Under the pieces are notes generated by a model. That model was not told where the DNA came from, searched no databases, and saw nothing but the letters and a program-made list of their open reading frames with translations. The position numbers were made by a program, and so were the translations under genes. From Wenzhouxiangella sp. (GTDB lineage: Bacteria; Pseudomonadota; Gammaproteobacteria; Xanthomonadales; Wenzhouxiangellaceae): a stretch of DNA of 16,972 bases. Below, one piece after another: positions 1 through 9,106 of the stretch. The stretch is taken from positions 1 through 16,972 of the forward strand of contig JAASTB010000015.1 of the NCBI GenBank assembly GCA_021767625.1, given 5' to 3'. Positions within the stretch are counted from its first letter, which is position 1. Every line of letters begins with the position of its first letter.

Positions 1-728
1 CCGTCCTGCATGATCGCGATGCGATCGCCGATGCGCATGGCCTCGTCGAGGTCGTGCGAGATGAACACCACGGTGCGCGCCTGGCGGCGCTGCAGTTCGA
101 GCAGTTCGTCCTGCATTTCGGTGCGGATCAGCGGATCGAGGGCCGAGAATGCCTCGTCCATGAGCATGATCGAAGGATCGGTCGCCAGCGCCCGCGCCAG
201 GCCGACGCGCTGCTGCATGCCGCCCGATAGCTCGTCGGGATAGCTGTTGGCGTTGGCCTCCAGGCCGACCTGCTCGAGCGCCTCGAGCGCGCGCTCGCGG
301 CGCCTGTCGCGGTCCTCCCCGGCCACCTCGAGCCCGAAGGCGGCGTTGTCGAGCACCGTGCGGTGCGGCATCAGGGCGAAGGACTGGAAGACCATGGCGA
401 GATCGCGGCGGCGCAGCTCGATGAGCTCCTTGTGGCTCATCGAGGTCACGTCGCGGCCGTTGATGCGGATGCTGCCGCTGGTCGGTTCGATCAGGCGATT
501 GAGTAGCCGAACCATGGTGGACTTGCCCGAGCCGGACAGGCCCATGACCACGAAAATCTCGCCTTCGCGAATGGACAGTTCCGCGTCGTGCACGCCGACC
601 GTCTGGCCGGTCTTGTCGAAGATCTCGTCCTTGCCGCGACCTTTCTCGATCAGCGGCATGGCGGCATCGGGGTTGGACCCGAATATCTTGTAAAGCCCCG
701 AGACCTCGATCATGGGGGCGTCGTTCAT
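1..728 (-). CDS. proV: Glycine betaine/proline-type ABC transporter ATP-binding subunit (ProV/OpuAA family), truncated by window edge
   Basis: This is the ATPase subunit of an osmoprotectant (quaternary amine) importer, acting on the cytoplasmic face of the inner membrane. The first 242 codons are present, read from the ATG at 728, and the frame runs off the window start. Visible motifs are Walker A GLSGSGKST (about residues 63-71), Q-loop VFQSFALMPHRTVLDN (113-128), signature LSGGMQQR (167-174), Walker B IMLMDEAFSALDP (187-199) and the H-loop ISHDLDEA (223-230). The extended N-terminus (GLYKIFG followed by an insert before the first strand) and the FALMPHRTV Q-loop are typical of ProV/OpuAA rather than generic ABC ATPases. 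E. coli ProV has 400 residues, so the missing part should hold the CBS-domain tail; this cannot be seen. The permease and binding-protein genes would lie outside the window. The family is clear; the exact substrate is inferred. Confidence 0.93.
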   Translation of the reverse strand, partial: MNDAPMIEVSGLYKIFGSNPDAAMPLIEKGRGKDEIFDKTGQTVGVHDAELSIREGEIFVVMGLSGSGKSTMVRLLNRLIEPTSGSIRINGRDVTSMSHKELIELRRRDLAMVFQSFALMPHRTVLDNAAFGLEVAGEDRDRRRERALEALEQVGLEANANSYPDELSGGMQQRVGLARALATDPSIMLMDEAFSALDPLIRTEMQDELLELQRRQARTVVFISHDLDEAMRIGDRIAIMQD

Positions 729-863
729 GCGGAAGAAGGTGATATTTAACCCCCTACAACCTAACGGGGAATCCCGCATGAAGCAAGTTTAGAACCCTAT
801 ACAGGAGTCAGACCCCACCGCTTGGCAAAGGAAGTGCAGCCCCAAGAGGCACCAGCGCGGCGC

Positions 864-3605
864 TCAACGACCCTCGTAGCGATCCATGAACAATCTGTTG
901 CGCTCTGCCACCCACAACTCGTAACCACTGTCGTGTCGAGCCGCCCCGAAAAAAAGCAGCTCTTCCGTTGCGGTGAAGAACCGGGGACTTGAATCCATGG
1001 TGCCAGGAAAGATATCCGCGAGTATTTCGGTTCCTGCTCTCGTACCATCGGTGATCAGTGGCTCCACGCCATACTCATCCGCCCAGGGGAACCAATAGGC
1101 ATAAATATAGAGATGACCATCGAAGACCGCCTGATGCCCCCTCGAGCCGATGTAAACGGGCCCGGCGTCCAAAACCGACTTCGTACCCTCCACCGTTCCG
1201 TCCGTAGCCCAAAGAGCAGCGGGGCTTGGATCTGCGTCTGAATCCGGCTCATACCAAAAGAAATAGACCAGATCGTCGAACGAAAATGGGCCCGGGAACC
1301 ACGCTTCCTCTCCACCTTCCTTCAACACCATTGTTCCAGAGCCAGTACCATCACTAACCCAGAGAGAACATTCTGGTATGGACGCGCTGGTGCCACCGAA
1401 ATACAATTTTTCTTCATGCGCGATCATCTCTGGAAGGAATCCGCACTGGAATACGGGGTCTTGAAGGTCAAGAGGTTCCGTACCCTCCTGTGTTCCATCG
1501 GTTACCCAGAGCACGCGACGAGAACTCCCGTTGTGATACGCAAAAAAATACATTTTGCCACCGAGAAGAACCAGTTGAGTTGGGCTTCCTGACTGGTGTC
1601 CCGACTCAGTGTCCTTGACCATCGATGTTCCCTGCTGCGTACCGTCGCTAACCCACAATTCCGCCCCATGTACCCCATCGTTTGCCACAAAATACAAGCG
1701 ACCCGAATATCGGGTAAGATTCCGGACTGATGAACTGGACGGACCGGCACGGATATCCCTGACCAGGGCCGTGCCTGCTGAAGTCCCATCGCTACGCCAG
1801 AGCTCTCTACCGCTCACCCCGTCATTGGCAGTGAAATACGCCCAATCCCCGACAAACTCAATTTCAGTCCGATCCACTCCGTCCCCAAACGGATTGATGT
1901 CCGCAACCATTCGCGTTCCGCTCGAAGTTCCGTCACTAAGCCACAACTCGCGCCCATGGCTCCCGTCACCAGCGTCAAAGAAGATTCTGTCGCCCTGAAC
2001 AAACAACCCAGATGGATCGGAACCCTCTTCTCCCGGCTTGATGTCATGAACCATTCTTGTACCTGAGAACGTTCCGTCGCTTATCCAAAGTTCACGACCG
2101 GAATCCCCATCATCCGCACTGAAAATTATCGACGACGAGTCAAATGCAGTAAGCCGTTCCGGAAACGAAGACTGGGTCACACCCGGCCCGGGAATACCGC
2201 CCAATCGCGCCGTACCTTCCGGGGTGCCATCGCTCACCCAAAGAGCATCACCATGGACATCATCGTTCCGTACGAAATACATCAAACCATTCGTAACGAG
2301 AACCTCATGGCCGCCAACAGGGTCAGAGCCGCCCTCGCCGGCATTTGCATCCTTCAACATTCGGGTGCCCAACAAAGTCCCATCGCTTCGCCAGACTTCC
2401 GCTCCATGCTCGCCATCATCAAACTGAAAGATGTAATCGCCGTCATACACACCCATAGCATGGGTCGTATCGCTCAACAAAACGTCAGTACCAATCGACG
2501 TCCCGTCGGTAGTCAAGAAAGCATCGTCGGAATGTGAAGTCTGAGCAGTAAAGCAAAGCCGTTGCCCGCATGGAGCCAGCTCCCGTGGCGAAGAACTGGG
2601 CTCCCCGGGCCAAACATCCTTCACCAGCGTCGTCCCAAGCTCAGTCCCATCCGTACGCCAGAGTTCGTATCCGTGAGTGCCATCCCACGCCTGGAAGTAT
2701 AGATATCCTGCATGAGCAAAGAAACCGTTCGGAAAGGAATACTCTGAACCGGGCGCTATGTCCTTAACAAGCTCCAACTGCTCGTCAACAACGTCCATTT
2801 TCCAGAGCTCATACCCGCTTTCATCAGCATTCATATTGAGATAGAGCTGACCATCCCACGCGGCAAGCTCCTTGACGCCGAACTGCACGATCAGTCGAGT
2901 GCCAGCCTCCGTGCCGTCACTGACCCAAAGACTCTCCCTGGCCAGGAAATAGAAACTACCCGCAGAACACGTGGGGTAAGAAGGGAGGACAGGCCCCACT
3001 CCCGGCTCGATATCCTTGACACGAAACGTGCCGGTGGCACTTCCATCACTTACCCATATTTCCCTACCGCTTTCTTCGTCTTCCGCGAGGAAGAAAAACT
3101 TGTCATTGCAGACAGAAAGTCCACGAGGATACGAACCTTCGGGGCCACGAAATATATCCTTGAAAAGAAACGTACCCTCGGCAGTACCATCGCTCACCCA
3201 CAATTCCCGTCCTGCATCAAGGCTCTTCGCTCGGAAAAACAGTCTTCCATTCAGGGTCACGCCATCGCCGGGGTAGGAGTGGTCAGGCCCGGGAGCCAGA
3301 TCCTTGAGGAGCGTCGTACCAGCTTCCGTACCATTCGTGACCCAGAGCTCATGCCCTACGCTTGCCTCGTAGTTTGCAAAGTAGAGCTGGTCAGCACGAG
3401 CGCCAATCAGACCAATCGACGCGCTATCGATATCTATACGATCATTGATATCCTTAACTAGCCTGACCGGCTCTTGAGCCTGAACGGCCCAACAACTTGA
3501 AAGCCCAACGGCCGCCAATAGCACTGCTGACAGAAGATGGGCCCTCCTTGGGCCAAAAAGAAAAATGCGCATCAAACGCCATTCAGAAACCTCTCCCCGC
3601 ACCAT
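864..3605 (-). CDS. Large secreted ELWxxDGT-repeat protein
   Basis: A 913-residue exported protein made almost wholly of about 17 units of 40-50 residues. The consensus is roughly LYFxAxDGxxGxELWxSDGTxxGTxxVKDIxPGxxSSxP, which matches the ELWxxDGT repeat family known from many bacterial secreted proteins. The chain starts half-way through a unit (RLVKDINDR...LYFANYEASVGH) and ends just after an ELWV strand, so the two ends could complete one blade of a beta-propeller; this fold is inference. The N-terminus has a signal peptide (LLSAVLLAAVGL, residues 24-35). LSSC with Cys38 fits a lipobox, and AVQA at 40-43 could instead be a signal peptidase I site. The ATG at 3605 was chosen because an AGAGAGG-like Shine-Dalgarno lies a few bases upstream; a second ATG at codon 12 is possible. 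Repeats 5 and 7 have degenerate motifs (ELWKMDVVDEQ, AFLTTDGT). The gene is visibly less G+C rich than all its neighbours, suggesting transfer. Its function is not known. Confidence 0.9.
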   Translation of the reverse strand: MVRGEVSEWRLMRIFLFGPRRAHLLSAVLLAAVGLSSCWAVQAQEPVRLVKDINDRIDIDSASIGLIGARADQLYFANYEASVGHELWVTNGTEAGTTLLKDLAPGPDHSYPGDGVTLNGRLFFRAKSLDAGRELWVSDGTAEGTFLFKDIFRGPEGSYPRGLSVCNDKFFFLAEDEESGREIWVSDGSATGTFRVKDIEPGVGPVLPSYPTCSAGSFYFLARESLWVSDGTEAGTRLIVQFGVKELAAWDGQLYLNMNADESGYELWKMDVVDEQLELVKDIAPGSEYSFPNGFFAHAGYLYFQAWDGTHGYELWRTDGTELGTTLVKDVWPGEPSSSPRELAPCGQRLCFTAQTSHSDDAFLTTDGTSIGTDVLLSDTTHAMGVYDGDYIFQFDDGEHGAEVWRSDGTLLGTRMLKDANAGEGGSDPVGGHEVLVTNGLMYFVRNDDVHGDALWVSDGTPEGTARLGGIPGPGVTQSSFPERLTAFDSSSIIFSADDGDSGRELWISDGTFSGTRMVHDIKPGEEGSDPSGLFVQGDRIFFDAGDGSHGRELWLSDGTSSGTRMVADINPFGDGVDRTEIEFVGDWAYFTANDGVSGRELWRSDGTSAGTALVRDIRAGPSSSSVRNLTRYSGRLYFVANDGVHGAELWVSDGTQQGTSMVKDTESGHQSGSPTQLVLLGGKMYFFAYHNGSSRRVLWVTDGTQEGTEPLDLQDPVFQCGFLPEMIAHEEKLYFGGTSASIPECSLWVSDGTGSGTMVLKEGGEEAWFPGPFSFDDLVYFFWYEPDSDADPSPAALWATDGTVEGTKSVLDAGPVYIGSRGHQAVFDGHLYIYAYWFPWADEYGVEPLITDGTRAGTEILADIFPGTMDSSPRFFTATEELLFFGAARHDSGYELWVAERNRLFMDRYEGR

Positions 3606-3640
3606 GCCAAAACCTCTCTAAGCGGTCACAATTCCGACTC

Positions 3641-3669
3641 AACCTAACTGATTGGAGCATCGCCATCAA
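3641..3669 (-). promoter_or_regulatory. Weak candidate sigma-70 promoter for the ELWxxDGT-repeat gene
   Basis: On the minus strand TTGATG (3664-3669) is followed after 17 bases by TAGGTT (3641-3646), placing a start site about 30 bases before the ATG. The -10 match is poor (three of six), so this is only a candidate. The surrounding stretch between the two coding regions (3606-3780) holds no gene; it shares the AT-rich character of the repeat gene up to about 3715. Confidence 0.22.
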
Positions 3670-3780
3670 ACGCTACGAATTTTCGCCAGACCCCATAAGC
3701 ATTTAGATGCTTTGCGCGCCTTGGGTCGATGGAGCTCCCAGGCCCCACCAACAACGCCGACAAAGGCTCGCCCTCGGAGA

Positions 3781-5736
<1,956 letters not shown>

Positions 5737-5762
5737 GGGACCTCTCGTCGCGTTGATGATCC

Positions 5763-5782
5763 GGCCAGTATATCGACTGGCC
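5763..5782. other. Short inverted repeat between O-methyltransferase and peptidase genes
   Basis: GGCCAGT (5763-5769) and ACTGGCC (5776-5782) form perfect 7-base arms around a 6-base centre, 26 bases before the peptidase start codon. There is no T-run in either direction, so a terminator is unlikely. An operator or an mRNA hairpin in the leader of the peptidase gene would both fit; nothing in the sequence decides this. Confidence 0.3.
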
Positions 5783-5814
5783 CGATTGTCGTCGTGAGAG
5801 GCCGACGTGAGCGG

Positions 5815-6486
5815 CTACAGGCCCTCGGCCTTGCGCACCAGGGTCAGGCCGTCGCCGATCGGCACCATGGAAATCTCGATCTCCTCGCGGTCGCGCAGGT
5901 ACTCGTTGAAGGCGCGGATCGCTTCGGTGTCTTCGTCGCGGTCACCGGAATCGACGACCTTGCCGTCCCACAGCGTGTTGTCGATCATGACGAGCCCGCC
6001 GGGACGCAGCAGGTCGTGGCAGCGCTCGAAGTAGTCGATGTAGCCGGTCTTGTCGGCGTCGATGAAGGCCAGGTCGAAGGTGTCCTCGAGCCCCGAGACG
6101 ATCAACTCGTCGAGCGTCTTCAGCGCCGGGCGCAGCTCGAGCATGATGCGCTCGTCCACGCCGGCCTCCTGCCAGTAGCGCCGGGCGATGTCGGTCCACT
6201 CGCGGCTGATGTCGCAGGCGATCGTCTTGCCGTCTTCGGGCATGGCCATGGTGACGGCCAGCGCGCTGTAACCGGTGAAGGTGCCGACCTCGATGTAGCG
6301 CTTTGCGCCGATCAGCCGCGCCAGCATTGCCATGAACTGGCCCTGCTCCGGGGCGATCTGCATGTTGCGCTGCGGCAGATCGGCGGTTTCCTCGCGCAAT
6401 CGCGCCAGCAGGGGATCTTCCCGCAGCGAGTGGTCGAGGATGTAATTCTGCAGTTCTTCGCTCAGGCCGATGGACTGGTTGGACAT
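5815..6486 (-). CDS. Class I SAM-dependent O-methyltransferase (MTF3/caffeoyl-CoA OMT-like)
   Basis: A 223-residue soluble methyltransferase that transfers a methyl group from SAM, in this family usually to a catechol-type hydroxyl with help of a divalent metal. Motif I is YIEVGTFTGYSALAV (64-78), and the acidic residue after strand 2 is Asp92 in ACDIS. Metal ligands are visible as Asp143 (FIDADK), Asp169 and Asn170 (MIDNTLWDGKVVD); their 26/27-residue spacing equals that of plant caffeoyl-CoA OMT. Length is normal for bacterial members. The start MSNQSIGLSEELQNYILDHS agrees with the family N-terminus and lies 6 bases behind the stop of the membrane protein upstream, so the two are probably cotranscribed. 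The bacterial substrate is unknown; the plant family name should not be taken as its function. Confidence 0.92.
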   Translation of the reverse strand: MSNQSIGLSEELQNYILDHSLREDPLLARLREETADLPQRNMQIAPEQGQFMAMLARLIGAKRYIEVGTFTGYSALAVTMAMPEDGKTIACDISREWTDIARRYWQEAGVDERIMLELRPALKTLDELIVSGLEDTFDLAFIDADKTGYIDYFERCHDLLRPGGLVMIDNTLWDGKVVDSGDRDEDTEAIRAFNEYLRDREEIEISMVPIGDGLTLVRKAEGL

Positions 6487-6492
6487 GTAGGG

Positions 6493-6888
6493 TCAGCTGT
6501 TCGGGTTCTTGTCGAAAGTGGCCGTGACGTGGTCACGCAGGATGCGCAGGTCCCGCTCGAGCAGCTGCCATTCGTTCTCGAGGGCGGCTTCGCGGGACGC
6601 CAGCATTCGATCCGACTTGGCGACGACCGGCGTCGCATTCAAGTCCACCGTCCGTGCACCGTGCCGCTCGACGCCCGAAGGCTGCCACAGCACCCAGACC
6701 GAAACGAAAGCAAAAACCGTTGCCGCGAAGGCGCCGGCCAGGGCCGGCACGCCGATCCGGCGATGCGAAGGGCGACCTTCGCCATGGCGGATGCGCTCGG
6801 CGACGCGATGCCTGAGATGCGGCGGACAGGACGCACCGAGACGCTCGGCGTCGGCGCGCAGGCGGTGTTCAAGGTCTTGTCTGTTCAT
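6493..6888 (-). CDS. Small single-pass membrane protein, probable anti-sigma factor
   Basis: A 131-residue protein with a charged N-terminal cytoplasmic region (about 1-45), one membrane helix (GVPALAGAFAATVFAFVSVWVLW, about 46-68) preceded by basic residues, and a C-terminal part likely in the periplasm. That part ends in an amphipathic, possibly coiled-coil stretch (EAALENEWQLLERDLRILRDHV). No zinc-binding HxxxCxxC motif of classical anti-sigma factors is seen. The start was placed at the ATG at 6888 because it overlaps the stop of the sigma factor gene in an ATGA arrangement; the frame stays open upstream to 7059, but that part is only antiparallel overlap with the sigma gene. Position and topology support an anti-sigma role; sequence similarity alone does not prove it. 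Confidence 0.72.
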   Translation of the reverse strand: MNRQDLEHRLRADAERLGASCPPHLRHRVAERIRHGEGRPSHRRIGVPALAGAFAATVFAFVSVWVLWQPSGVERHGARTVDLNATPVVAKSDRMLASREAALENEWQLLERDLRILRDHVTATFDKNPNS

Positions 6889-7439
6889 TTCGAAACGACC
6901 TCCTCGGGCAGCCAGTCGGCTGCATCGATCAGCTCGGCCAGGCGCTTGCGGGAACGGTGCAGGGTGACCTTCACCCAGGCCGCGGAGCGCCCCAGGATCC
7001 GGGCGATCTCCCCGGTCTTGCGATCCTCCGCATAGTAGAGCCAGAGCACGCCGAACCATTCCGATGGTAGCAGCTTGCGCGCCACCGGCCAGATGTTCTC
7101 GCGACGCTGACCGGCCGACGCGGCCTGGTCGGGTCCCTCGCCGGGGTCGACCAGGGACTCGGGCAGCTCGGCGTGGTCCATACGGCGGCCGGATGCCTGG
7201 CGGCGTGCAATCGTGTAGAGCCAGGTGGAGAACCGCCAGCGTTCGCGATAGCCGTCGAGATAGCGCCAGGCAGCCAGGAAGGTTTCCTGGACGATGTCCT
7301 GGGCATCCGCGCTGCTGGCACCACGAACCAGCAGGAATCGATAGAGGCGATCCTGGTGGGCGCGCATCAGCGCGTCGAACGCGTCAAGCGAGCCCGAGCG
7401 GGCTCGCCTGACCAGGTCGCGTTCGACTTCCGGGCTCAT
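6885..7439 (-). CDS. ECF (group IV) RNA polymerase sigma factor
   Basis: A 184-residue sigma factor with only regions 2 and 4, so it should direct RNA polymerase to a small regulon. Sigma-2 covers about residues 22-90 (ALMRAHQDRLYRFL, DAQDIVQETFLAAWRYLDGYRERWRFSTWLYTIARR). Sigma-4 covers about 122-175 (LLPSEWFGVLWLYYAEDRKTGEIARILGRSAAWVKVTLHRSRKRL) and contains the helix-turn-helix. The linker between them is rich in Glu, Asp and Pro, as expected. It lies 18 bases behind a secreted protein gene and overlaps the downstream membrane protein by four bases. This order is the usual one for an ECF sigma with its anti-sigma factor, although here a secreted protein precedes it. The subgroup is not assigned. 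Confidence 0.94.
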   Translation of the reverse strand: MSPEVERDLVRRARSGSLDAFDALMRAHQDRLYRFLLVRGASSADAQDIVQETFLAAWRYLDGYRERWRFSTWLYTIARRQASGRRMDHAELPESLVDPGEGPDQAASAGQRRENIWPVARKLLPSEWFGVLWLYYAEDRKTGEIARILGRSAAWVKVTLHRSRKRLAELIDAADWLPEEVVSK

Positions 7440-7457
7440 GGATTCGCAATGCCCCGA

Positions 7458-8336
7458 TCAGTCGAGCAGGCCCATCAGCTCCTCGGAGCTGACCTGCACC
7501 GACAGGCTGACGCGCTCGCCGTCGCGCTGCGTCTGCAGCGAGGAGACGAAGGACAACTCCGGCTCTTCGTCGGCCAGGGCCTGCAGCCCGATCACGCCCT
7601 GCACGATGTTCTGCAGGGCCTGGGCCTGCGCCTCGTCGACGGCGATCAGCTCGACGTTGACGTCGTAGCCGCCGCCGGCATCGGTCAGGGCGAATCCGGC
7701 GCGGCGGATGTTGCGCATGACTTTCGAGTTCCAGTTGCCGTAGCCCTCGCCGATGGCTTCGGTGTCGACCGCGCCCGACAGCATCGGGTCGGCCCGGATG
7801 ATCAGCAGTTCGGAGGCAGCGATTCGCTCGAAGCGCGCACCGTCGAGGAAGGCTTCGAGCAATGCGCGACTGGTCGTGACGAATGCGCCCGAGCGCTCGC
7901 CGAAAGCCATGAACAGGGGATCGCCGTCGAACTCGATGTCGAACTCTTCGGCCAGTTCCTCGTTGCCGCCGAGCACGTAGGCGTTGCCGCCGCCGATGTC
8001 TTCCAGCGGCGTGGCGGCCGATCGGCGAATCACGCGCTCGCGCATGTCCGCATCCATCCGGCCGTCGAGCACGATGCCCAGGCCTTGGCCGTCGTCGCTG
8101 GTGCCGAACACCGTGATGGCGTCGAAATCGTCGACGCTGCCTTCGCCGAACTCTTCCTCGAGGTCTTCGATGACTTCGCGCTGCAGCCAGCCGTAGAGGG
8201 CACCGTCGTCGGAGGCGCCGCGAATGGCGGCCAGGTTGACCTGGACGAACCAGCGGCTGTCTTCGCCCAGCGTACGGTCGGCGGCACTGACCGCCAGCGG
8301 CAGCAGCAGGAGGGTCAGGAGAATGGATCGAATCAT
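7458..8336 (-). CDS. Secreted protein of unknown function, first gene of the ECF sigma block
   Basis: A 292-residue exported protein that I do not recognise. The start is the ATG at 8336 because it opens directly into a signal peptide (MIRSILLTLLLLPLAVSA, cleavage expected after residue 18); the longer open frame upstream overlaps the divergent deaminase. The mature part is acidic and appears to have two similar alpha/beta regions: an N-terminal one (RWFVQVNLAAIRGA, AITVFGTSDDGQGLGIVLDG) and a middle one (AFVTTSRALLEAFLDG, ELLIIRADPML). It ends in a segment with a long helix and a final strand pair (AQALQNIVQGVIGLQALA ... VSLSVQVSSEELMGLL). No catalytic motif, metal site or transmembrane helix is seen. 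Being 18 bases ahead of the sigma gene, it may be a sensed or sensing envelope component, or simply a target of the sigma factor; this is inference. Confidence 0.8.
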   Translation of the reverse strand: MIRSILLTLLLLPLAVSAADRTLGEDSRWFVQVNLAAIRGASDDGALYGWLQREVIEDLEEEFGEGSVDDFDAITVFGTSDDGQGLGIVLDGRMDADMRERVIRRSAATPLEDIGGGNAYVLGGNEELAEEFDIEFDGDPLFMAFGERSGAFVTTSRALLEAFLDGARFERIAASELLIIRADPMLSGAVDTEAIGEGYGNWNSKVMRNIRRAGFALTDAGGGYDVNVELIAVDEAQAQALQNIVQGVIGLQALADEEPELSFVSSLQTQRDGERVSLSVQVSSEELMGLLD

Positions 8337-8388
8337 TGTGTTGCCTCGCATTTCGCTTTCTCGCATTTCGATTTGATGAGTAACCCTT

Positions 8389-8417
8389 CTTAGCGCCGCG
8401 GGCGCAAAACGGTTACA
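8389..8417 (-). promoter_or_regulatory. Candidate ECF-type promoter of the sigma factor block
   Basis: On the minus strand TGTAACC (8411-8417) is followed by a 16-base spacer and GCTAAG (8389-8394). An AAC-containing -35 element with a 16-base spacing is the usual shape of ECF sigma promoters, and ECF operons are often self-regulated. A start site would fall near 8382, giving a leader of about 45 bases before the ATG at 8336. That leader contains a repeated TCGCATTTCG (8345-8354 and 8361-8370). The assignment is by shape only. Confidence 0.4.
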
Positions 8418-8505
8418 AGCGGTTGCCTGATCGGGCAGCCCGGTTCGGGGAACGGTCCGGGACGAGTATGCTGGCCGGCAGGGAAAAACACATGAGGCAT
8501 AGGTC

Positions 8506-8943
8506 ATGGACGAGTTCATGAAAGCGGCCATAGAACAAGCCCGGCAGGGACTGGCCGAGGGCGGCATTCCGATCGGCTCGGTGCTGGTGCACGACGGAAG
8601 GATCCTCGGCAGGGGCCACAACCGCCGCGTGCAGTCGGGCAGTGTGGTGCTGCACGGCGAGATGGATGCACTCGAAAACGCCGGGCGGCACCCGGCGAAG
8701 GTCTATCGCGAGAGCACGCTCTATACCACCCTGTCGCCCTGCCCGATGTGCTCCGGAGCGATCCTGCTCTACGGCATCCCGAAGGTGGTCGTCGGAGAGA
8801 ACCGCACCTTCATGGGCGACGAGGACCACCTGCGCGCCCGCGGCGTGGAAGTCGAAGTCGTCGACAGCGAAGAGTGCGCGGCCCTGATGCGGCAGTTCAT
8901 CGCCGACTCGCCAGAACTCTGGAACGAGGACATTGGATCCTGA
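8506..8943 (+). CDS. Cytosine deaminase, zinc-dependent, yeast Fcy1 type
   Basis: A 145-residue cytosolic deaminase converting cytosine to uracil in pyrimidine salvage. It follows yeast cytosine deaminase from end to end: GGIPIGSVLV, GRGHNRR, LHGEMDALENAGR, LYTTLSPCPMCSGAILLYGIPKVVVGENRTF and the C-terminal WNEDIG. Zinc ligands are His50, Cys79 and Cys82, with Glu52 as the proton shuttle. The near-terminal Asp142 corresponds to the yeast aspartate that contacts the cytosine ring, which argues for cytosine rather than a nucleoside or tRNA substrate. It is unrelated to the amidohydrolase CodA of E. coli, so no codA symbol is given. A GAGG lies eight bases before the ATG. It is transcribed away from the ECF sigma block and towards pepQ. 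Activity on related bases is possible. Confidence 0.88.
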   Translation: MDEFMKAAIEQARQGLAEGGIPIGSVLVHDGRILGRGHNRRVQSGSVVLHGEMDALENAGRHPAKVYRESTLYTTLSPCPMCSGAILLYGIPKVVVGENRTFMGDEDHLRARGVEVEVVDSEECAALMRQFIADSPELWNEDIGS

Positions 8944-8960
8944 GAGCCCTCAGCCCCCAT

Positions 8961-9106
8961 AAAGAAGCCGCTGAGAACGTAGCGAGCGCGTGGCTGACGG
9001 TGGTCGCCGGAGCGCAGGAACCGCAGTGTACGTTGAAGTACATGAGGATTCCGAGCACCGCCGAACGCCGTCAGCCACGTGCGCAGTAGTTCTCAGCGGC
9101 TTCTTT
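8961..9106. repeat. Long inverted repeat (palindromic element) between convergent genes
   Basis: The outer arms are perfect over 18 bases: 8961-8978 (AAAGAAGCCGCTGAGAAC) pairs with 9089-9106. A second perfect 12-base pairing lies inside (8989-9000, CGTGGCTGACGG, with 9068-9079). A short apical hairpin TGTAC/GTACA (9027-9031 with 9038-9042) sits in the centre. The whole unit of about 146 bases could fold into one long branched hairpin. The right arm contains the stop codon and last codons of pepQ. Its size, layered symmetry and lack of coding sequence suggest a mobile palindromic element; it may also act as a two-way terminator for the facing genes, though no long T-run follows. Confidence 0.85.

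Noticed and set aside
729..863. Promoter for the proV-like gene.
   Set aside because: TTGCTT with TAGGTT at about 17 bases is visible on the minus strand, but neither hexamer is convincing and several equally weak pairs exist in the same gap.
7173..8393. Plus-strand open frame of 406 codons.
   Set aside because: Antisense to the ECF sigma factor and the secreted protein; no domain, no ribosome-binding site, and the sigma motifs on the other strand are unmistakable.
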